Positions 23,106-37,014 of a stretch of DNA of 64,000 bases are shown piece after piece. The notes under the pieces are model-generated. The model did not search any database, was not told where the DNA came from, and worked only from the letters and a program-made list of their open reading frames with translations. The stretch spans positions 62,001-126,000 of the forward strand of contig JACGCK010000049.1 in assembly GCA_014925825.1 (NCBI GenBank), read 5' to 3'. The stretch is from Pholiota molesta. Lineage: Eukaryota > Basidiomycota > Agaricomycetes > Agaricales > Strophariaceae. The position numbers were made by a program, and so were the translations under genes. Numbering within the stretch: the stretch's first letter is position 1; each line of letters starts with the position of its first letter.

Positions 23106-23502
23106 CCTAAGGGTTGAATGTTGACCGTCGAGCTCGTTACTGTCTGCGATGGCAAGAAACTTAGAAAGAGCTTGCGATTTTTTTGGCCAGAGTTTGCATC
23201 CGAAGATCTTGCATGACAAACGGGCCGCCGGAAGCCGGGCGCTAAATTCCAGCACCGTAACCTATCCACGCCGCTTCGATACACACAACACTTGTGACAG
23301 ATGCCTGTGGACGGACAATGAACGTTGAGCACTCTATCGATGGAAATTTTTCCGTTTTTAACGAGTACAGTTGCACCAGAGCCTCAGTGTAAATAATACG
23401 CTTCAAAGTTTAATTCATTAGAATAACAAGTATTACATAGTGTAGGATACAGAGTACATAATATCTAGTACATACAGCTCACGCACACAACAAATAAGCT
23501 GC

Positions 23503-25018
23503 TCAATAAAACTTGAACATCCTTCCAATCGCATCATGCACCCCCTCCACTCGCCCAATATCATGCCCACCACGCTCTGTCCTGAGGAACGCAACCCTTC
23601 TCCCTTCCTTCGCCGCCACATCAGGCAAGATCTCCTCATACACCCCATACCCCTCGATCCGCGTCGAAGCCACGACATCCTTGCGCGTATTCGCGCGAAG
23701 CGCGTCCTGCGCGGTGTAATTATCCCATTCCTGATGCGAAAATGGATTTTCGGGGAAGCCTGGGGACGATGGGAGGTACGGTTGAAGGAAGGCGTCGAAG
23801 ATGGCCGAGGCGTGCGATGCCGGTATATCTTTGTCATCGTCTTTGACGAGAATGAGCGCTAGGACGTTTCGGGGTAGATTGAACGAGCTTACCTGCATGG
23901 ACGATAAGAACGGAGGATTTCATGTCCTAAAACACAAGACTCAGGAAAAGTATTGAGGGTGTGCAATTGGTGATTTACCGGAACTAATGTGAGTGTATCG
24001 AAACGGTGCACTAAAGACCAACTGATCATTCCTAAAATAGATTACATGATAAGTGATACGTGCAAAACAAGAATCAAAAGCTTACTGGGTGCGAGTGGGA
24101 TGAGTGAGAGTGGCTTGAGGAGCGGAAGGCAGCCAAAGAGATAATACTGATCAATGAGCCTGCGCACCGAGGAGAACGGCTGGTATGACCAATAACCATG
24201 AGCGGAATGGCCGCAACGGTCAAATGAACACGACGCACCGACATCAGCACCGTCCCGCGTGGCTGGATCCCTTCTTGGCCAAGCTCCGCAGATAACAAGC
24301 CAGCAATGGCCGTCCCAAGACTGTGCCCCAGAATCAGCACATCCTCTGGTTTAGCACCCTGGCTCATGAGGTAGTCCCAGCCCGCTCTGGCGTCCTTGGA
24401 AACGCCATCAACGGTAGGATGTCCTCCGCTGTCTCCGAACCCTCGGTAGTCGATCACAAGGACGTTGGCTTTGAGGCGCGCAGTAAAAGCAGTGTAGAGC
24501 ACAGTGCGCAGGGGATGGGCTCGGGTACCGGTGTTGCCGTGCAAGAATAGTATAGTCGGCTTTTGCGCGAGAGCGGAGGGGATAAGTTCTCGGCGAGGGA
24601 ATGAGAAGTCATGGTTCTGGGGAGGCGGGTAGGGCAAATCTTGGTAGAACGGATCCGAGAAGATGAACCACGCGCCGATGGTGGTGTTGTCCGAGCTCTT
24701 CAAATTTAGGTTAACTGTCTTGCCAGCTGGAATATATGTGCCACAAGTTGTGCACGCGCCGTCAGCGTGTCTTCTACTTCAGTTGAAGCCAGCATTCTCA
24801 TACTCACGAGCCAGGCCATAGTTTTCAGGATGGTTAAACTTGTCGTACGACCAGAAATCAATGTAATGCGCGTATAGCACGCTGTAAACACGCCGTGAGC
24901 CACGCAATATCAAATCAAAAGCGGAAGTTACACACTGTGTCTGTATGAGCGGCGTCATGACCAACACCACCGCCAGTGCGTACATCGACGCGAAGCTGAG
25001 CAACACGACGCGAGCGCG
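23503..25018 (-). CDS. ABHD12-like alpha/beta hydrolase (membrane-bound)
   Basis: Serine hydrolase related to ABHD12/Bem46, probably a lysophospholipase or monoacylglycerol lipase at the ER membrane. The exon starting at 25018 gives a signal-anchor (VVLLSFASMYALAVVLVMTP). After introns come SYDKFNHPENYGLAPGKTVN, ILFLHGNTGTRAHPLRTVLY, NVLVIDYRGFGDSGGHPTVD, the nucleophile elbow LILGHSLGTAIAGLL, and, beyond an intron at 24255-24206, PFSSVRRLIDQYYLFGCLPL. Later exons carry DMKSSVLIVHA, the acid region VKDDDKDIPASHAS and the catalytic His in RTERGGHDIGRVEGVHDAIG. Stop at 23503. I see no frame break. The 5' end is unresolved: the 25018 exon follows an AG acceptor, so a short first exon should lie further up, near 25060. 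Confidence 0.85.
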
Positions 25019-25989
25019 CTAAGCCACCGATTTGCAGCTGTCTGCACACCATGTTTGGGTTCCAACATGGCGGTATGTAAGAAAGAGCGATCGGGACACT
25101 GCCAGTGCTAGTGGCAAAGGGCCACAACAAAGGCTGACAAGGAATGATGATATCACCATATCATGTTTTACAATACTTCCGATCTTTACGTTACTCCGTG
25201 CTCAACACGCACAAGCTGAAGCTATAAAAAGAGAATAGGCCATCGATGATCACTACGCAGCCCAGAGTTAGAGATGTTCTTGACATTTCGGCGGTCGCCT
25301 CTAAGCTCTGGAGAATATAGGGATGGATGGAGTGAAGAGATGAATTGGAGATGAATGGCTGGCGGAACGGTTGAGAGTGCGCTTCCAGAGGCCATCGGGA
25401 TTTTCCATTGCCGAGTCGCCGGGTCTTTAAGTTCTGATAACTTGAATGCTCTTCTACCGCCTCTCTGACCTTTACTTCTTCTTCTTCTTCGTTTCTAGCC
25501 AGACACTTTAGAATGCTCAAATTGGCCCTGCAATTTTACTTCTGATTTTTGAGACACACACGGTAATTATTTTCAGTCGCCTTTGTAGTTATCAATCCTC
25601 CTTCGGACATTCGCCGTTTACTTCCATCAGCTTGGCTGCACGACCTATATTGGACCTATATGAACAACTATCGTGATGAAGAAATGCATGATGAGACAAG
25701 CCTCGAGAACACGGACTCATCATGAGTGCGCTGGCGGCTGAAGGGCTGACGTTCGTTGATTAGTGCGTTGAATTATTCCCCAACGCAGCAATGATGGAGA
25801 CGGCCACAGTGATAGTGATAGTGATAGATTATACACAGCACTGGCCCCTCCTGGGCCGCCGTGTCCCGAAGGTTATCCCGATACATGCCAGCTATGTATC
25901 TTCGCCTCCGGACCCAGAACACATTGATCATACAGAAATGTCCCTCCAGCTCTTCGCCTAGACGTCCATATGACCCCCATGCCCAAGGT

Positions 25990-26840
25990 AAATTAAGAAA
26001 CCATTCCCACACCACCTGTACTACTTCTCAACAGATTGACCAACCAATCCAGAGGCATAGCTGGGCCCAATATTGGCATGTCATCAAAGATATGGAGGAT
26101 TTCATAAGTAAATTTTCCAAGTGAGCCTGTAATTTCCTTATTGTTAATGAGCTCAGTATGTCTCAATCCTTCCAGTGCTATTGGATGACAAGATAGAGTT
26201 AACCTCATCAGAGACTTCCCGTGATCTGCATTTAATATTTTTAGGTAATGTCTCAAGAGGAGGGTAATCTGTGTGGGTCCTTTGCCTTCTGGACAGTATT
26301 CCAATCTGCTTTGAAGTAAATACAGTTTCGAAGTACATTCTAGCTCTTGTTCAAGTTGTTCTTTCATTGCTTCCCTAATAGTCATTATCTAGGTGATGAT
26401 GATGTCAGACTTAATTTTGGAAAGGTCTGGGAAGTCAATGCAAAGCTCCATACTTTCTATGACCTTAAATGTATGTCTGTGATCCAAGATTGGTGGCCAT
26501 TTCTGTCAAAATATATGGAGTCTCGGAGTGCTTTATGAGCTAGATATTCTGCTGGTAATTTCATGAGACAGCAGCCTTCGAAACTTTAGTGGTGTAAGTC
26601 TGGTCTCAGTAAAGAGCACAACAATTGCGGAATTTTTTGGTAAGCCTAGTAGACGACATATAAACCCGTGCTGTATTTCTTGCTATGGGGCAAGATTGCT
26701 CTTGTTGATATCCGGGCTTATTTCTGCTCCATGGGTAAGGTGCAAGTCGAGCAGGGCCGTGTACAGCGCAATACCTTCTTCTGGTGGAAGCAATCCAATG
26801 CTTGATTCCATCCTGAAGATTAGACCGGCAATCTGTCATA
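25990..26840 (-). mobile_element. Degenerate non-LTR retrotransposon relic
   Basis: On the minus strand, broken frames read EEGIALYTALLDLHLTHGAE and CRLLGL near 26810-26640, and KLYLLQSRLEYC and LRHTELINNKEITGSLG near 26330-26140. The first part resembles the region after the reverse transcriptase of LINE-like elements in mushrooms (the motif before RRLLGL). Several stops and frame changes interrupt it. The upstream RT core is absent. The assignment is tentative. Confidence 0.4.
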
Positions 26841-27913
26841 CTTTGCTGGCTTTATATTCATAATTGGTTTTATTTGAATTAAATTAAATATATTCCATGT
26901 AGCCCCAACACAGGTATGTAAATCATCGAGCACGGTGACCTCGGGCAACTTGGCGGGATTGGCATCTGACATAGCGATAACTCGCGCAAAAGATACCCTG
27001 AGACTCGAAGCATAGTGGTGGGGCACAGAGGGGGAGCGACATTCATCTCAGACTGCTCGTCGTGACTCGTCCTTAAAGGTGTGCGCGTTGTCCCCAAAAC
27101 GTTCGCGGGATCCACTCGATTGCTTCACTCGCGTCTCCCCAACGTCGGAAGAGCTATTTACGAGGGCCTGGATGCTGCCGATCACGCCCGATGAGCTGCG
27201 ATGAGTGCGATAAGGGCTGAGAGGAGGTGGGGTGTGCACGAGCGACTCACAGACTTTCCCGCCGTTTTGCAGATGCACGTCTTCACCATTCAGTATAACA
27301 GTAAGGTAGAGGGTACAGGTACACTATCCCAAGGTCCAAGGGGTACACAAGGGTGCAGAGGATGGTGGTAGGAAGAGGAAGGTGATGGGCTGGCGCCGTC
27401 TGACGTCCACCCCTCCTGTTTTCATGTAGTTTTTGCCTCCCACACAGTCAAAAACCTCTGGCCTCTCGCTCTCTCGCACGGCTCTGTCTTAGTGGTTAAG
27501 AACAGTAGCGGAGGAGGGGTTGTGAGCGGGTTTGTGAGGATTTTGTAGAGTTTTGTGTTTTTGATGGTGGTGGTTCGATGATTAAGACAGTGATAGAGAA
27601 AAAGGCATCATTAGGATCACCGGGAGCTCGCCAGGATTCTGTTCAATCTGCAGAGCACATCTGGGCGCTTGATGGGGATTGTTTGCAGCAAATATCACGT
27701 ATGTGATCTGCTAATTTCGGCCTTGTATATCACGAGCACCACCTTCCCAACGCTATCGGCCCCGCCACTCCAATAACGCGACTGGCTGCTGGTCTATCAG
27801 CCCTTTCCCTTCTCTCTTCCCCTTTTCTGGGCTTTGTGCTCTTTTTCTGAACTTATTATCTGGCACTTGGTCAGGGCTCAAAAGCACAGGGGGCAGCATC
27901 ACTACCGGCAAAG
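26841..27913. other. Intergenic region upstream of the bestrophin-like gene
   Basis: No gene recognised. The part nearer 27900 is pyrimidine-rich, as in fungal promoters. Confidence 0.4.
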
Positions 27914-30587
27914 ATGACGCTGCAATACCCAACCGTCGACCCAGGCTCGCCCTTGTCGGTGCGTACACCATCTAGATGCCATATCAGCTACTTGTTCACT
28001 GAACCACGCAGAGAGCGGAAACGTTCCATCACAATGGATTCCGAGTACCCGACCCGTGATTACCATTCACACTAAACCTCCTGACGGTCGAGCTCAGTTA
28101 TCGATTTGGCAGATTTGCGCCTCGACGACGTCCTGGAGCATCGTTTGTCAACGCCCTGCTGGCGACGGCGCTCTTCCGATGCTGGCACATTCTTCTTTTC
28201 TTCGCAGCATGGTCGACCCTCATAACCATCCTCAATCATCAAGGCCATTCTCTGTCCATGCAACCGACGATATTGACAGTGTATGTGATCTCTTGAGCGA
28301 ACAAGAGCATTGATTTACCTTGATTTAGTGTTGGTACTGTGCTTGGTTTCGTTATCTCATATCGGACGACCTCTTCATTTGAGCGCTATAATGAGGGCAG
28401 GCGCTTATGGTCCCAAATTATCTTGGCAAGTCGCACCCTGGCGCGGACGATTTGGTTCCATGTCCCATGTAAGTGTCGAGTATTACAGATCGAGTCATAC
28501 ACCAATGAATCTGTATAGGCAACCCCCAAACTCCAGGACAAAGCATCGAAGAAGCCCGGGCGCGTAGCCTGATAGAAAAGAAATCAGCGATCAACCTACT
28601 TGAGGCATTTGCTGTTGCGATTAAGCACTATCTTCGAGGCGAAGATGGCATTTATTATAGGTATGAATCGTTCGCTTTCACTTCCAGTTTCTATATCTAT
28701 CCGCCCATTCTGAACACTTCTTGCCGGTCGTCCAGTGATCTGTATTATCTTGTCAAGTTTCTACCAGCGTACGCGCTTCCTGCAGGGCGGCCGTCCATGT
28801 CAGACCCACATGATGATGAACCCCCAAAACTCCCGAGTCGCCGACACATGGCCAGTCCTTCGCCTCCTCCATGATGCATGCTCTTCAAAGCCCACTCTCG
28901 CCGGGTAAGCAGCCCAGCATCATCATTTCGCAACCCCCACCGGGCTCCAATCTACACAACCGAAACACATACGACGCTTCCGACGAGAAAAGCCTTCCTC
29001 ATCCCGTATCGATTGGTTCCCCAGGGCAACGCTCATTGGGTATCAGTGCAATGGCATCCCCGATGTCCAAGAATGGTTCTCTGCTGCCAGAGAAAGAGCG
29101 TATAATTCTCCAACGAGAAGATGAAGTCTATTTGATGCCCGCTAAAAACCCACCCCCATATGGGCTGTTCGATATATTTCCGTTCTCACTGCTAGTCAGA
29201 TATTTGACGGAGAAGGGTAAGGATGTGAAAGGGAAGAAGGCTGCGCGGCTGCGGGCGAAGATGAGGAAAGAATCCATCTCGCATAATTTACCGTTAGAAC
29301 TATCGTTATATCTGGTGAGTCTATGCACTGCGCATGCATGGTCGGGACTCATTTCATATACTCTTTCCAGAGCTCCTATATCGCGGCAATCCAAAATCGT
29401 AAAATTTGCGACGTTCCGACCCTCAGTGCGTGTCTTGTTCTTCTTTTTCTCTCATAAGTCCATTATAAAGTGATTTACCATTCTGCCACGTAGACGTACT
29501 TCTTGGGTCATTAAATCAACTTGTGGAAAGTCTCACTGGCCTTGAGCGCATCTTGACTACCCCAATTCCCTTCTCGTACGTGCATATTTTGTTATCCTTC
29601 GTTGTCTTTGAATTATTAATTTGCCCTCCTGGATACTTAGATATTCTATTCATCTGTGGCTCGTCACAGTCCTGTACTGCCTTGTTTTGGTATGATTATA
29701 TGCTGTTCCATCGATTACTTCAGTCTGCTGATGATTTATCTAAAAATTAGCCATTCCAGATCTACATTGCTTTGGGGTGGTTGACCATTCCCTGCACAAT
29801 TCTGATTGTAAGAACAACTATCGCGAGTTTGTATGAACAAGTTTAACTTATTTGACTTTCAGAGTTTTATCTTCTTTGGATTCCTAGTAGCTGGGGAAGA
29901 AATCGAGAGTGAGTAAAGATAATTTTAAATTTATTCACCTTCTAAGACTGCTCGTTCAACTTTCGTTTTCCAGATCCGTTTGGGTACGACAAAAATGATT
30001 TAAACCTAGACCACTTTACCTACAACATCATTCGTGAGTTTCGTTCTTTCCCTTTCCCGTCCGTCTCAGTGGACTACGCAAGGGAAAGAACTTTTTATAC
30101 TTACCACCGCCTCATGCAACCCTGCTTTCTAGGAAATGAAATGAGAGCAGTAACTTCTGCTCCACCACCCGATCCAGAGCGTTGGGCATTTGTGCATGAA
30201 AATAATATGCTGTTCAACGAGGACCCCGATGATCGCTGTTCTCCAGAGGAGTGGATTTCCAGAGGCTCTGTTGCGATGCAAAGAGTCTCGGACAATTTTA
30301 ATGAACTTTCACAAGTAAAATTATTCATTGTTCTTCTCTTTTCTCGGTATTGGCATACACCATTACCGTTATATGTTGTTTTCTATAGCATTTGCTCTGG
30401 TCGTTTGATACGCGGATTGACACATGGTCTCATCACTGCTACTTGCATCACACATTCACTTCATAACTCGTATTCAATCGATCCTTTTACTGTCGCGATA
30501 AACCACTTGTTAATTCAATCATCGGATTGGTACTTTCAAAGAAATAGTATGAATCATCGAACGATTATCAACTCGCCAGCAACTTGA
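27914..30587 (+). CDS. Bestrophin-like/UPF0187 anion channel
   Basis: Membrane chloride-channel-like protein of the bestrophin/UPF0187 superfamily. Clear exons give CWHILLFFAAWSTLITIL (ending 28280), then 28329-28468 with VGTVLGFVISYRTTSSFERY and SQIILASRTLARTIWFHVP. Further on are LLEAFAVAIKHYLRGEDGIY, DLYYLVKFLPAYALPAGRPS, FDIFPFSLLVRYLTEKGKDV, SLTGLERILTTPIPF, PFQIYIALGWLTIPCTILI, FIFFGFLVAGEEIENPFGYD, DLNLDHFTYNII and NEMRAVTSAPPPDPERWAFV. One base is missing near 28871 (CCTCCTCC before MMHALQ), and the first exon is also out of frame near 28120. The start at 27914 (MTLQYPTVDPG) is a guess. The 3' end is uncertain: the frame stays open to 30587, but the real stop may follow an intron near 30316. 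Confidence 0.8.
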
Positions 30588-30927
30588 AGACTTCAGTGCT
30601 CGGCTCTGGGTAGGCACAAGTCTTGTAGGTCAGACAGATTCCCGATTTTTCTACGAATTGGACTTGCTACTCAATAACAACACAATTCTTTTTTATGATT
30701 TTGACTGTTTCCAGTCCGGAAGAAAATTCCTTTATGATTTTCTCGACAATGATGATTATTCTCAGTGCTCACTATCTTCATGTCGTTTGTTCCAGAGAAA
30801 GCGCAATTTTTTAAAACTCTGAACATGATCGTACGGGTGTGAAATGCGGATGATTATCGCAATGACCAAATTTGGACCTGTCACAATGTTGGCATATGAC
30901 TCGACGACTATACTCTAGAAAACTTTC

Positions 30928-33679
30928 ATGCGGTTCGCCTTGCCCAATCTTCATATCAGGACGCCATCTTATCTATCCATAAATCGTCGTTTTTCTTCCA
31001 ACATGGCCTCGACAATCAACAAAACCGCGCATCCATTCGATAAAACCCGTCTGGAAGCGTTGCTCAACCGGAGATTTTTCTACGCTCCAGCTTTCGAGAT
31101 CTACGGAGGTACGTTCGATGCCACGTTCAATACAGACATCGTGCTGATTGTACAGCTTCTAGGTATTGCTGGTCTGTATGACTACGGCCCTCCAGGCTCC
31201 ACTCTTCAAGCAAATATCATCTCGGAATGGCGGAAACACTTCATCATCGAGGAGAACATGCTCGAACTGGACACAACGATCATGACCCCTGCCTCGGTAT
31301 TCGAAACTTCCGGCCACGTCGCGCGCTTTGCAGATTGGATGGTCAAAGACACGAAAACGGGCGATGTACTCCGTGCCGATCATCTCGTCAAGAACGTCCT
31401 CGAAGCTCGTTTGGCCGGTGATAAGGAAGCTCGGGGCCAGGCTGCCGCTCCTGCAGAGGACGACAAGAAGAAGAAGAAGAAAGCGGTTAAAGCCCAAGCC
31501 GTCAAACTTCCAGACGAGGTCGTATCAGAGTACGAGTCCATCCTTGCTCAGGTGAGTAATAGAGACCCTTGGTCGCATAGTTAGATATTTACGATTCTGT
31601 CAGCTCGATAATTACAGTGGCGCAGATATTGGCGAACTATGTAGGAAACACGATCTGAGGAATCCGGACACTGGTAACGAAGTTGGCGAGCCTCAATTAT
31701 TCAACCTCATGTTTGCAAGTAGCATTGGCCCTACTGGTCAACACCCAGGGTGCGTGATATCCATATCTTCGTTCGCGTTCGGCAAACCATGGCAATACAG
31801 CTTCCTTCGCCCTGAGACTGCACAGGGTCATTTCCTCAACTTTTCGCGCCTTCTCGAGTTCAACAACGGTCGCGTGCCTTTCGCGTCTGCACAATCGGTC
31901 GCTCCTTCCGAAACGAATCTCGCCACGCGCTGGTCTCCTCCGCGTGCGCGAATTCACTATGGCGGAAATCGAACATTTCGTGGATCCCGAGAATAAGAAG
32001 CACGAACGTTTCAACGAGGTCCGCGACATCAAGCTCACACTGTTGGACAAACACACCCAGGAAGCCGGTAAGAGCACCACGACAGAGATGACTGTGGGCG
32101 ACGCCGTGGACAAGGGCATCATCGCCAACGAGACGCTAGGCTACTTTGTCGCCCGAATCAACCTTTTCCTGATCAAAATTGGCATCACCCGCGAGCGCCT
32201 CCGCTTTAGGCAGCACATGAAGAACGAGATGGCGCATTACGCCGCTGACTGCTGGGATGCCGAGATCCATAACTCTAATGGCTGGACTGAATGTGTTGGC
32301 TGTGCCGATCGAGCGGCGTACGATCTCAGCGTCCACTCCGCAAAGACGGGCCACCCACTGGTCGTTCGTCAAGCTTTGAAGGAGCCTATTGTGTACGAGA
32401 AAGAAGTCCCGGAGGTCAACAAGAAAGCCCTTGGAAAGACGTTCAAGAAAGATGCAGCTACTATTCTACAAACAGTGGAGTCTATGGATCAAGCACAGTT
32501 GAAGACACTGAAGGGCCAATTGTCTAAGGGGTGAGGAGTTTAACCTGGCCTCGTAAATGTGATAACTGGTCTAATCGTTGTCATACCTTCGTAACAGGAA
32601 AGCCAGCAAAGCCACTATCAAATCCTCGGAGGGCAAGGAGTTCGAATTGACTCCTGAAATACTCACTATCGAACGGAAGACAATCAAGCAATCAAGTAAG
32701 TCAACGGGCTTATCACCCAGTTGCTCATAGCTGACTGATCCCACTCCGACTCTGATTTTCCACCGTTGTAGTCCGCGAATATACCCCAAACGTTATCGAA
32801 CCTTCCTTTGGCTTGGGCCGTATTTATATAGTTTGCTTGAACATAGTTTCTGGAGCAGAGAACAAGACGTCGAGCGCGGTGTAAGTCTACAATATGAACG
32901 TTGTCGGGTCATTTGACCCACATCTCCATTGTTTCTCCCGCTAATGAAATCTAATTTCATAGGTGCTGTCATTGCCACCAGTTGTGGCGCCAACCAAAGT
33001 TTTGATGTTCCCTTGAGTGCCCGAGAGGAGTTTGACCCGCTCGTCAAGGAAGTTTGTGCGTCATCCCCGCTCCAATCCTTGAGTCATTTATCGCTAACAT
33101 TAACCCCTCTCCTTTGTTCACCTTCTAAATCGGGCCACCCTACTTTTTTCCCGTTTTCCATCTCCTTTTATTCGATATAGACGCCAAATTGCGTAAAGCC
33201 GGCATTTTCTCGCGGGTGGATGATTCGAACACGTCCATTGGCAAGCGCTATGCGCGTAATGACGAACTGGGTACGCCGTTCGGTGTCACCCTCGACTTTG
33301 CCTGTACGTCAACGAATTTTGTTCGCCGTTAACCTAAATATCCATTGACGTCCACCCGCTGCCTCCTTACAGCGTCCAAAACCGGACCATGACGCTTCGG
33401 TGAGTGGCACGTTCCTTTCGTGAAACCTTATCCCGTCGGGGCTTTGCCTCGTGTTGCGATTTTTTGGGCTGCTTTACGGAAGACCGAATCAGGATGCTAA
33501 TGTGTGTTCATCTCTTTTCCACCTATGTTTTTTATAGTGAACGAGATACCATGGATCAACGGATTGGCCCAATCGACGAAGTGATTGCGGTTGTCACGGA
33601 GCTCGTCAACGGAAATATGACTTGGGACGAGGCGTGCCACCGATTACCCGCGTACGATGGCGTCCAAGCTATCGAGTAG
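30928..33679 (+). CDS. GRS1: Glycyl-tRNA synthetase, cytosolic and probably mitochondrial
   Basis: Class II synthetase charging tRNA-Gly. Exons: 30928-31108, 31163-31551, 31604-31749, 31801-32532, 32599-32696, from about 32772, then 32963-33055, 33181-33301, about 33374-33401 and 33538-33679. Landmarks are LLNRRFFYAPAFEIYGGIAG, LYDYGPPGSTLQANI, LRPETAQGHFLNFSRLLEFN (motif 2 region), VREFTMAEIEHFVDPE, TPNVIEPSFGLGRIYI (motif 3), LSLPPVVAPTKVLMFPLS and SIGKRYARNDELGTPFG. At least four single missing bases (near 31892, 31917, 32832 and 33011), each in A, T or C runs, break conserved stretches. An essential gene would not tolerate these, so they look like assembly errors. Two in-frame starts (30928 and 31003) suggest dual targeting. 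Confidence 0.95.
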
Positions 33680-36600
33680 ATGATAACCACTGCTATTATA
33701 CCTGCGATTAGGACGGAATACCGTCACGAAAAGGTCCTAGTGTGATAAGATGAAAACGGCCGAGCGTCTATAGTCTGTTCAATGTCGCCGCCGCCCATAT
33801 CCAGTATCCAGCATATACATACAATACAAATTAAATTGCTACCACCCCATCTGGCGTGTGTGCTAAGGTGAATTTTTTTTGTATGGTCATGAGATATCAT
33901 GCAAGTTGGCCGTGCCATGCTGCATGAGCAGTACTGTTAATTTCCTTCCATCCAGTTATCACAGGACTGACTATGGAGGCTAAACTGATTAAGTTTGACA
34001 CTGCTTTTGAGTAAGAATCTCACCACATATTTAATGATAACACCATGAGTATTGGGATGGGCGTTATGCATCGAACGTTTGAAGGTTGGATGTTGAAGAG
34101 ATGAACTTCGGTCCATAGATAATACTCATCTAGCTATTGATAACTAGACATCGCTTGCTTGCCCTGCGACCTCCGCTTCCTTCTTTTCATTTATTTTAGA
34201 TAAAGGCATAATTTAAAGCTCTCTCCTAAGTACTCATAAGGCGATTATTTACGATCTATCATCACCGAGCGCTCAGCGCCCGCCGCCGACAAAGCGAAAT
34301 CAAGCGAAGCATGTATATGGAGCAACGATGATGATTTCCGGAATCGTTGTGAGCGGTAGATATGAAAATGGCGCTGAACTGGCAGGCTGCGGGCTGCCAC
34401 CTCAAGGTGAGTAGGAAATAGAACGATCGCATGCTTGGATTTTAATATACAACCCACCCGCTTCTAACGTGTATATATACCTGCACACTTCAATAGATAT
34501 GAATTGAAGGACGCAGTTTAACGTCGATGATGAAACGCCTTTGAAAGTCAATCGATAGAAGCCAAATACAGGACAGACACATTGCATCCCATCTATACAT
34601 AGCCAGAGGGTCAGAGTTAGGTAGTGCCCCTCATTATTTAAGAAATAGGGATGCTTCATGGAAAGCTTGTTGAGAGATTCATGGACGGCGACCGTTCTTC
34701 AGGAAGTCGGCGTCGATTAAGGATCTGAAAGGATATCAGATATCAATACGCGTAGGTAGGGACCCTCATATTGAGTCTTATGAAGTCTTATGGACATTAA
34801 TTAGTATTAAGTACCGTACCTTTCATTTATTAACGCTCCCTAGAGTGGAATGGCGTCAGCAGCGCGCTAATGAGGAATGGCTCACATTGGGTTATGAGAA
34901 CGGACGCTCGTCATTGGTCTGAGGACATTTTTCCTGCCTGCAATTGAGGCCCGGGTATACCGTAGGTAGCTCGAGCCATGAGTGGCTGACTGTTCCTATA
35001 GTGAATGTACTCCTACCCACATGCCGACTTTGTACTTAGAACACTCAGTCAACCGATGGCGTGCGATTGGCCAGGAAAGGGCATGAGATAGACGTGGATA
35101 AGGTTGTGGCATCATGTCGATAAGTAGGAAGGTTGAGCCGTGTCAGTGCGTCTAGTACGTACTTCTGATCATGATCATGGGCTTGGATTTCATACAAGTC
35201 AGTGACTGTTTCACCCCCGCCTGTTCCTTTTTGTGTTTATTGAGTCTTCCTTTTGCGGCCTTAGTGGACATTGAAGAGGTGATTAGTTAATGGAGAAACA
35301 CGTTTCCCTCATATTTTGGAGTGCGTGAAAGAAGAGACTTCAAGGGAATTGGTAGCACAGCATCGCGCCAGCCGACGGGCAACTGGGCGGAATTAATGGG
35401 CGGAATTAATTTCAAACTCACATACGGCCGATAGGCGCACGCGCATCGCACACACAAACGCAAGTGCACAACGATACATGGTCTTCTTCTAGACATAATT
35501 AGCGTTCAGATAAAATAGGATAGAATTCAGTATTGGATTTGCCACGCCGTCAGAGGCGTTAACATTGAATTGACAGTGAGAGAGGACATAAACACGTGGG
35601 GGAAATAACGCAACGAAGGCGCAGTACGACTCTGAGAACTCAGTCAGATGATGATGTCAGGACCACTTGGGCTTCATGTTTCTCAAAAGACGGAATATTT
35701 CTCACTCATTCCCCTCCTCCGAATTCAGTGTCCCGAGCCGCCGAGGCAGGTGAGAAGCTGAAGGGTGGCGCCAACGGTCGTAAAGCTGCCGCGGTGAGGA
35801 TTCTGTAAGGACATTTTCTACGCGCGAATCCCGAACGCCTATTGAGCGCGGGTTCAGTCGCTCGGAAGACATGCCAATCCAGGCTATTTCCCTCCACAGC
35901 AGCTTTCGCATCTAGAGAACAGTTCAGAAATAAAGTTGCGGATGATTTACCTGTTCCCCAGAGCCAAAGTTTGCGGGGATTCTATGGAGACCTTTTTACA
36001 TCGAAGAACAGCTTGAATTGTCGGCTCTATTTCTGCAGTGGTCTGAGACTACAATCCGTGGGTGCATGAGTATCGCTCTTTTCATTGTTGAAGTGTTGAC
36101 AGACAGATGTTTTCCCGGCGGAGGGTATGTATGTCAACGCCATCAAGTTAGCCAGGGTGACTATGTATTTATGTAGCCGCGGTTGCGGACGCGGTCCGGT
36201 GGCGGTCATAGGTGGCGGCCTAACATAGGTGGGTCCATGATCCAGCGCGTTCCTGCAGGCTCGGAAAACATGATACTGTCGGCATCGCGATGTAGTTACA
36301 TAGAGGCGTTTACGCCGACTTTGCCGCTTCTCTGTACACGAGGATCTTGCAAGTGCGCTATTGTCGAATAGCGTTGGACACAACGCCGTGGGTACGAGAA
36401 CATTGACCGCCTTTAAGTTGGGAGATTACGCTAATGAGAGAAGGTTTCGACATTGCGAGGGAAACTGGATAACCCGGGCGACGCACGAAAAGGGTCCGTG
36501 AAAGTGATGCAGGGATGTAATGGTTGGATCAGGTAATGCCGCATTTCAGCTAGCATGGACGAGCACCCCAAAATTCAAAGCGCGTTACCCAACACGAGTC

Positions 36601-37014
36601 TGGCGGACAATTTACGCTTGAGAAAGAGCAAGAAGCTTCGAAGCAGGCCTTTGAAGGGCCTCAGGGCCTGCCTGAGGCCTCGTATCTTGGCCGGGAATGA
36701 CCGCCTGGCAGAAATCTGACAATGCGGATGAATCGGGGCTGAGAGCAGGTCTTATCAGGATGGTCAGACTCTGAGAAAGATCAAGATGAATTGTCTATAG
36801 CGCAAAGCCTCCAGGCAAATGAAGCACACGGTAAATGGCGAATATTTGTGGATTGATCCATCGAGTATAGATCTCGCCAACCTGCCGTTCTCAGATCTTG
36901 CCGTGAGATTCCCCTGTCACGCGTTGCATGTGCCCGCATCTATAAATCAGCTACCAATCCCCTACCATTTTATAATCCCCCATCCTGCCAAACCTATACC
37001 TTGCCTCTACACCA
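33680..37014. other. Gene-poor region
   Basis: Only short overlapping frames with no recognisable motif. No repeat or RNA gene was identified by eye. The last 75 bases hold the promoter of the small gene at 37015. Confidence 0.4.
36941..36947 (+). promoter_or_regulatory. TATA-like box TATAAAT
   Basis: It sits 68 nt upstream of the ATG at 37015, a plausible distance for a core promoter. CT-rich sequence follows it. Confidence 0.45.
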
